Position numbers and translations under genes: made by a program. The notes beneath the pieces were generated by a model. It was not told the origin of the DNA. It was given only the letters and a program-made list of their open reading frames with translations, and ran no database searches. Below are positions 61,018-64,000 of a stretch of 64,000 nt of DNA, piece by piece. This DNA is from Nereida sp. MMG025 (GTDB taxonomy: Bacteria > Pseudomonadota > Alphaproteobacteria > Rhodobacterales > Rhodobacteraceae). The stretch's first letter is position 1. Each line of letters opens with the position of its first letter. The stretch is taken from NCBI RefSeq assembly GCF_021654165.1, contig NZ_JAKFZN010000002.1, forward strand, positions 1 to 64,000, in the 5' to 3' direction.

Positions 61018-61743
61018 ATGGGTAAAGTAGCACTCGTCACAGGTGGCTCGCGCGGTATCGGCGCAGCGATCGCACAAAAACTTAAGGCCGATGGCTACAC
61101 CGTTGCCGCAACATACGCGGGCAACGATGAAAAGGCAGCGGCCTTCACTGCCGAAACGGGCATCAAAACATACAAATGGAACGTGGCCGACTACGACGCA
61201 TGCAAAGCAGGTGTCGCACAAATCGAAGCTGATCTGGGCCCCGTGGAAATTCTGGTCAACAACGCAGGCATCACCCGCGATGCGCCTTTCCACAAAATGA
61301 CCCCGCAACAGTGGCATGAATGTATCGACACCAACCTGAATGGTGTGTTCAACATGACCCACAATGTCTGGGGCGGCATGCGTGATCGCAAATTCGGACG
61401 CATCGTGACGATTTCATCGATCAACGGTCAGAAGGGGCAGTTCGCGCAAGCCAACTATGCCGCGACCAAAGCAGGCGACATCGGCTTCACAAAATCACTG
61501 GCCCAAGAAGGCGCGCGCGCTGGCATCACGGTGAACATCGTGGCCCCCGGCTACATCAACACCGAGATGATGAGCACGATTCCCGAAAAGGTCATGAACG
61601 AAGTGATCTTGCCCCAGATTCCAGTGGGTCGCTTGGGCGAACCAGAAGAAATGGCACGCGCCGTTGCCTTCCTTGTGTCCGATGATGCGGGCTTCATCAC
61701 AGGCTCCACAATCTCGGCAAATGGCGGTCAATACCTCGCTTAA
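61018..61743 (+). CDS. phaB: Acetoacetyl-CoA reductase
   Basis: A 241-residue short-chain dehydrogenase that reduces acetoacetyl-CoA to (R)-3-hydroxybutyryl-CoA with NADPH. It has the cofactor motif TGGSRGIGAAIA, NNAGITRD, catalytic Ser in ISSINGQKGQ and YAATK (Tyr and Lys). The C-terminal TGSTISANGGQYLA is the usual family end. GAGGAGG precedes the ATG. The phaC synthase is not in the window. Confidence 0.97.
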   Translation: MGKVALVTGGSRGIGAAIAQKLKADGYTVAATYAGNDEKAAAFTAETGIKTYKWNVADYDACKAGVAQIEADLGPVEILVNNAGITRDAPFHKMTPQQWHECIDTNLNGVFNMTHNVWGGMRDRKFGRIVTISSINGQKGQFAQANYAATKAGDIGFTKSLAQEGARAGITVNIVAPGYINTEMMSTIPEKVMNEVILPQIPVGRLGEPEEMARAVAFLVSDDAGFITGSTISANGGQYLA

Positions 61744-61766
61744 CGCGCCGCGCCTCATGGCAAAAC

Positions 61767-61808
61767 GTCTGACGCATTGCCATACCGTGAGCAGACGCTA
61801 GGCCATAC
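61767..61808 (-). repeat. 42-bp dispersed repeat, copy C
   Basis: This copy lies 23 bp after the phaB stop codon and is the exact reverse complement of copy A (169-210). It differs from copy B (26058-26099) at three adjacent central bases. Like copy B it sits at the 3' side of a gene. Confidence 0.9.
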
Positions 61809-61822
61809 ACGAAATGTACGAC

Positions 61823-61859
61823 AAAAAGGGCCGCTCCGATTGCACGGGGCGGCCCTTTT
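61823..61859. terminator. Bidirectional intrinsic terminator
   Basis: AAAAAGGGCCGCTCC and GGGGCGGCCCTTTT form a strong stem around a short loop. On the plus strand it can end the phaB transcript; on the minus strand the five T residues end a small convergent gene (61939-62049). Confidence 0.88.
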
Positions 61860-61938
61860 CCTTGGCTGGTTCGGATGTGCTGACACCTGTCGCAACAGAT
61901 GCCCAAGACCTCCGCAGCCAGCGCCTCTCGGGGGATCT

Positions 61939-62049
61939 TCAGATGCGCCCGCGCAACCAGTTCCAAAGCTCGCCCAAGGCTTTGCCACGCTCTTCGTGGG
62001 CACGGCGGTTGGCGTCTCGGGTGCGGGTGTCTGTGTTGGTCTCAATCAT
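61939..62049 (-). CDS. 36-residue small protein
   Basis: The frame encodes MIETNTDTRTRDANRRAHEE and then RGKALGELWNWLRGRI. The ATG at 62049 has AAGGA 8 nt upstream, and a strong terminator lies 80 bp past the stop, so the parts of a real gene are present. The protein is charged and helical, with a Trp-rich amphipathic C-terminus that could touch membranes or a partner. I do not recognise a family. It is divergent from the LysR gene, with 110 bp between the starts. Confidence 0.55.
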   Translation of the reverse strand: MIETNTDTRTRDANRRAHEERGKALGELWNWLRGRI

Positions 62050-62130
62050 GGGTCAATTCCTTTAAACTGTTGCCTTAAGCTTGATGTGAATATGACCATG
62101 AAATGCAGGTTCCACAAACGAGACTTCACA

Positions 62131-62159
62131 TAGCTTCAGTTAAGCTATATTAAACTGAA
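62131..62159. promoter_or_regulatory. Interlocked palindromes abutting the LysR start
   Basis: TTCAGTT (62135-62141) and AACTGAA (62153-62159) form an inverted repeat with an 11-base spacer, the geometry of LysR-type operators. A second inverted repeat, TAGCTT/AAGCTA, overlaps its left arm (62131-62147). The array ends one base before the ATG of the LysR gene, so binding would block its own expression and could act on the divergent small gene. Confidence 0.55.
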
Positions 62160-63101
62160 ATGCCTGATCGCCTTCCCCCTCTTACCGCCTTACGTGCCTT
62201 TGAGGCCGCGGCGCGACACATGTCTTTTGCCGCCGCAGCTGCCGAACTCAACGTGACGCCGGCAGCCCTTTCTTATCAAATCAAGGCGCTGGAAACCGAC
62301 CTTGGCACACCTGTTTTTCACCGCCTCAATCGCGCGGTAGAGCTTACCGAAGCAGGCCGCGCCCTGGCCCCGGGTGTGACCGATGGGTTTTCTGCAATCG
62401 CTGCGTCATGGCGTAACACACAGCGTTTAAACGACAATTCTACACTCACCATCACGGCGGGCCCTGCTTTCACCTCAAAATGGCTGGCCCCAAGATTGTT
62501 TGACTTTGCACAAGCCCATCCCGACATTGATCTGCGTTTTTCCGCAAGCCTGCGTCTGATTGACTTTGATCGAGATGAAGTGGATGTGGCCATTCGGTTC
62601 GGGCTTGGCCATGACAAGGATGTCTTTTCAGCCCCACTGATCCGCGAATGGATGACGCCGATGATGGCGCCCCAACTGGCCGATCAGTTCAATTCTCCTC
62701 AAGCGTTGAAAGACGCAACCCTCATCCATGATGACAGTATCAGCTTTTTCAAAACACCCACGGATTGGCCCGCATGGTGCAAAGCTGCGGGCATCACATT
62801 CGACACCTCGCATGGCGTGCGGTTTAGTCAAGCCGACCATGCACTGGATGCAGCAATTGCAGGCGCGGGTGTCGTTCTGGGCCGTGTGTCCCTTGCCACC
62901 CGCGCGCTTGAGCAAGGCCGCCTTGTCGCGCCCTTCAACGTAGGGCTTGTCACGGACGCCCAATTCAGGTTCATCTGCCCCCAAGGTCACGAGGCAAGAC
63001 CCAACGTAAAAGCGTTTCATGATTGGGTCATGTCCGAAATCGAAGCGTCGAAACCATTTGAAAACGGCAGAACCTTCATCGATGCCAAATCATTGAAATG
63101 A
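62160..63101 (+). CDS. LysR-family regulator, GcvA type
   Basis: A 313-residue regulator. The N-terminal HTH (LPPLTALRAFEAAARHMSFAAAAAELNVTPAALSYQIKALE in layout) is typical of the GcvA/AmpR subgroup, and the effector domain (about 92-295) has DVAIRFGLG and RVSLATRALEQGRLV. No ribosome site is visible before the ATG at 62160, so the mRNA may be leaderless or poorly translated. Its stop overlaps the exporter gene by 4 nt; that gene is the likely regulated partner. Confidence 0.93.
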   Translation: MPDRLPPLTALRAFEAAARHMSFAAAAAELNVTPAALSYQIKALETDLGTPVFHRLNRAVELTEAGRALAPGVTDGFSAIAASWRNTQRLNDNSTLTITAGPAFTSKWLAPRLFDFAQAHPDIDLRFSASLRLIDFDRDEVDVAIRFGLGHDKDVFSAPLIREWMTPMMAPQLADQFNSPQALKDATLIHDDSISFFKTPTDWPAWCKAAGITFDTSHGVRFSQADHALDAAIAGAGVVLGRVSLATRALEQGRLVAPFNVGLVTDAQFRFICPQGHEARPNVKAFHDWVMSEIEASKPFENGRTFIDAKSLK

Positions 63102-63973
63102 AAAAAGAAACCGCAACATTTCTTGGGTTTGGCGCTGTGCTGCTTTGGGCTTTGCTGGCTTTGTTCACCACGGCCTCCGCCCCTATTCCGCCATTGCAAC
63201 TCAACGCGATGTGCTTTGCGATCGGCGGCACACTTGGCCTGATCTGGATCACCGCGCAGGGCCGCTTGGCAGAGCTGACCCGCGTGCCACTCAAGGTCTA
63301 TGCTTTTGGCACCCTCGGGCTCTTTGGCTATCATTTTCTATATTTCAGCGCCCTGCGCATGGCACCGCCCGCACAGGCAGGTCTGATTGCTTATCTCTGG
63401 CCTTTGTTGATTGTTTTGTTTTCAGGTTTGCTACCGAATGAAACCCTGCGCAAAGGCCACATTTTCGGGGCGGTCATTGGCTTTTCGGGAGCCGCTTTGA
63501 TCATCGCATCGGACCTTGGCACGGTTAGTGCCTCTTCCTTGCCGGGTTACGGATTGGCCCTTCTCTGCGCGCTGACATGGTCAGGCTATTCCGTGGGCTC
63601 ACGGGTATTCGGCGCGGTGCCCACATCCAGTGTCGTGGTGTTTTGCCTTACAACCGCCATCTTGTCAGGCTTTGCCCATAGCGTTTTAGAAGACACGCAT
63701 TGGCCCATCGCACCCACCGCATGGTTGGCGACGATTGGGCTTGGCCTTGGCCCTGTTGGGTTGGCGTTTTTTGTCTGGGATATCGGCGTCAAAAAGGGTG
63801 ATATCCAGCTTCTTGGCACCGCATCTTATGCAGCACCCCTTTTGTCGACACTTGCGTTGGTTGTGGCAGGGGTTGCGGCACCCACTCTAACCCTTGCCAT
63901 AGCCGCAGTACTGATTACTGGCGGCGCGGTATTGGCCGCGCGGGCAAGTCGCGCGACCAATTATACGGATTAA
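63098..63973 (+). CDS. DMT/EamA-family exporter
   Basis: A 291-residue inner-membrane transporter with ten hydrophobic segments arranged as two EamA repeats (about 8-135 and 150-285). The stretches LGLFGYHFLYFSALRMAPPAQAGLIAYLWPLLIVLFSGLL and GDIQLLGTASYAAPLLSTL resemble the YddG aromatic amino-acid exporter, so amino-acid efflux is the best guess. Translation is coupled to the LysR gene by an ATGA overlap. Confidence 0.9.
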   Translation: MKKETATFLGFGAVLLWALLALFTTASAPIPPLQLNAMCFAIGGTLGLIWITAQGRLAELTRVPLKVYAFGTLGLFGYHFLYFSALRMAPPAQAGLIAYLWPLLIVLFSGLLPNETLRKGHIFGAVIGFSGAALIIASDLGTVSASSLPGYGLALLCALTWSGYSVGSRVFGAVPTSSVVVFCLTTAILSGFAHSVLEDTHWPIAPTAWLATIGLGLGPVGLAFFVWDIGVKKGDIQLLGTASYAAPLLSTLALVVAGVAAPTLTLAIAAVLITGGAVLAARASRATNYTD

Positions 63974-63976
63974 GAC

Positions 63977-64000
63977 CTAGGCCGAGACGAGCCGCTCAAT
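63977..64000 (-). CDS. 3' end of a gene running off the right edge (tentative)
   Basis: On the minus strand the last bases read as IERLVSA followed by a TAG stop, 3 bp from the exporter stop. This could be the C-terminus of a convergent gene beginning beyond the window. Only seven residues are visible, so it is a tentative call. Confidence 0.3.
   Translation of the reverse strand: MERLVSA

Noticed and set aside
61697-61966. Minus-strand 89-codon frame between phaB and the LysR gene
   Set aside because: It crosses the 42-bp repeat and the terminator; the frame with a proper ribosome site is the 36-residue gene at 61939-62049.

Overview
The window reads as a chromosomal segment of a Roseobacter-group alphaproteobacterium (Rhodobacterales). 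The basis is gene content and order: argH, lysA and a TIGR02302 membrane protein in one run, ftsE-ftsX-plsC beside a divergent zinc-ribbon protein, the DUF1013 cell-cycle regulator TrcR, COQ9, a membrane-anchored cytochrome c next to prephenate dehydratase, an L-malyl-CoA lyase of the ethylmalonyl-CoA pathway, and phaA-phaB for polyhydroxybutyrate. Most genes are compact core genes, often joined by 1-4 nt stop/start overlaps. No tRNA, rRNA, CRISPR array, prophage or insertion sequence was recognised.

Layout. 0.3-3.5 kb: a polytopic membrane protein, an AraC-type regulator and a secreted alpha/beta hydrolase. 3.7-9.5 kb: a complete yejABEF-type peptide ABC importer on the minus strand. 9.7-17.4 kb: cytochrome c, pheA, an HhH membrane protein, a BON/OmpA protein, an SRPBCC protein, nudC, a metallophosphatase and a small secreted protein. 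17.5-20.8 kb: SRP RNA, dnaX, a small membrane protein, ebfC and recR, with two strong hairpins before recR. 21.0-23.6 kb: an unusual two-gene accessory module. 23.6-32.6 kb: trcR, RNase T2, quinone oxidoreductase, coq9, rpsU, an Lrp regulator, mscL, a GST, ytoQ and two tandem RTX proteins. 32.8-39.0 kb: pheT, a small membrane gene, pheS, an OmpA-centred trio converging on a BLUF photoreceptor, rplT and rpmI. 39.2-47.5 kb: pyk, an N-formylglutamate amidohydrolase-like gene, DUF1244, a D-amino-acid operon (dat-dgcA-dgcN), malyl-CoA lyase and accA. 47.6-58.6 kb: a flavoprotein, plsC, ftsX, ftsE, the zinc-ribbon gene, the TIGR02302-lysA-argH operon, tlpA and tag. 58.7-64 kb: an EAL phosphodiesterase, phaA-phaB, a 36-codon small gene, a LysR regulator and a DMT exporter.

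Points most worth following: a 42-bp element present three times in spacers (169, 26058, 61767); an operon whose three enzymes could funnel mixed D-amino acids through D-glutamate to N-acetyl-L-glutamate; a coupled pair at 21.0-23.6 kb with no recognisable family; nested hairpins between ebfC and recR; a CTGCN3GCAG palindrome upstream of phaA together with an intrinsic terminator between phaA and phaB; and a 36-codon gene facing a LysR gene whose start codon abuts interlocked palindromes. All family assignments come from reading the translated sequence; no database search was run.
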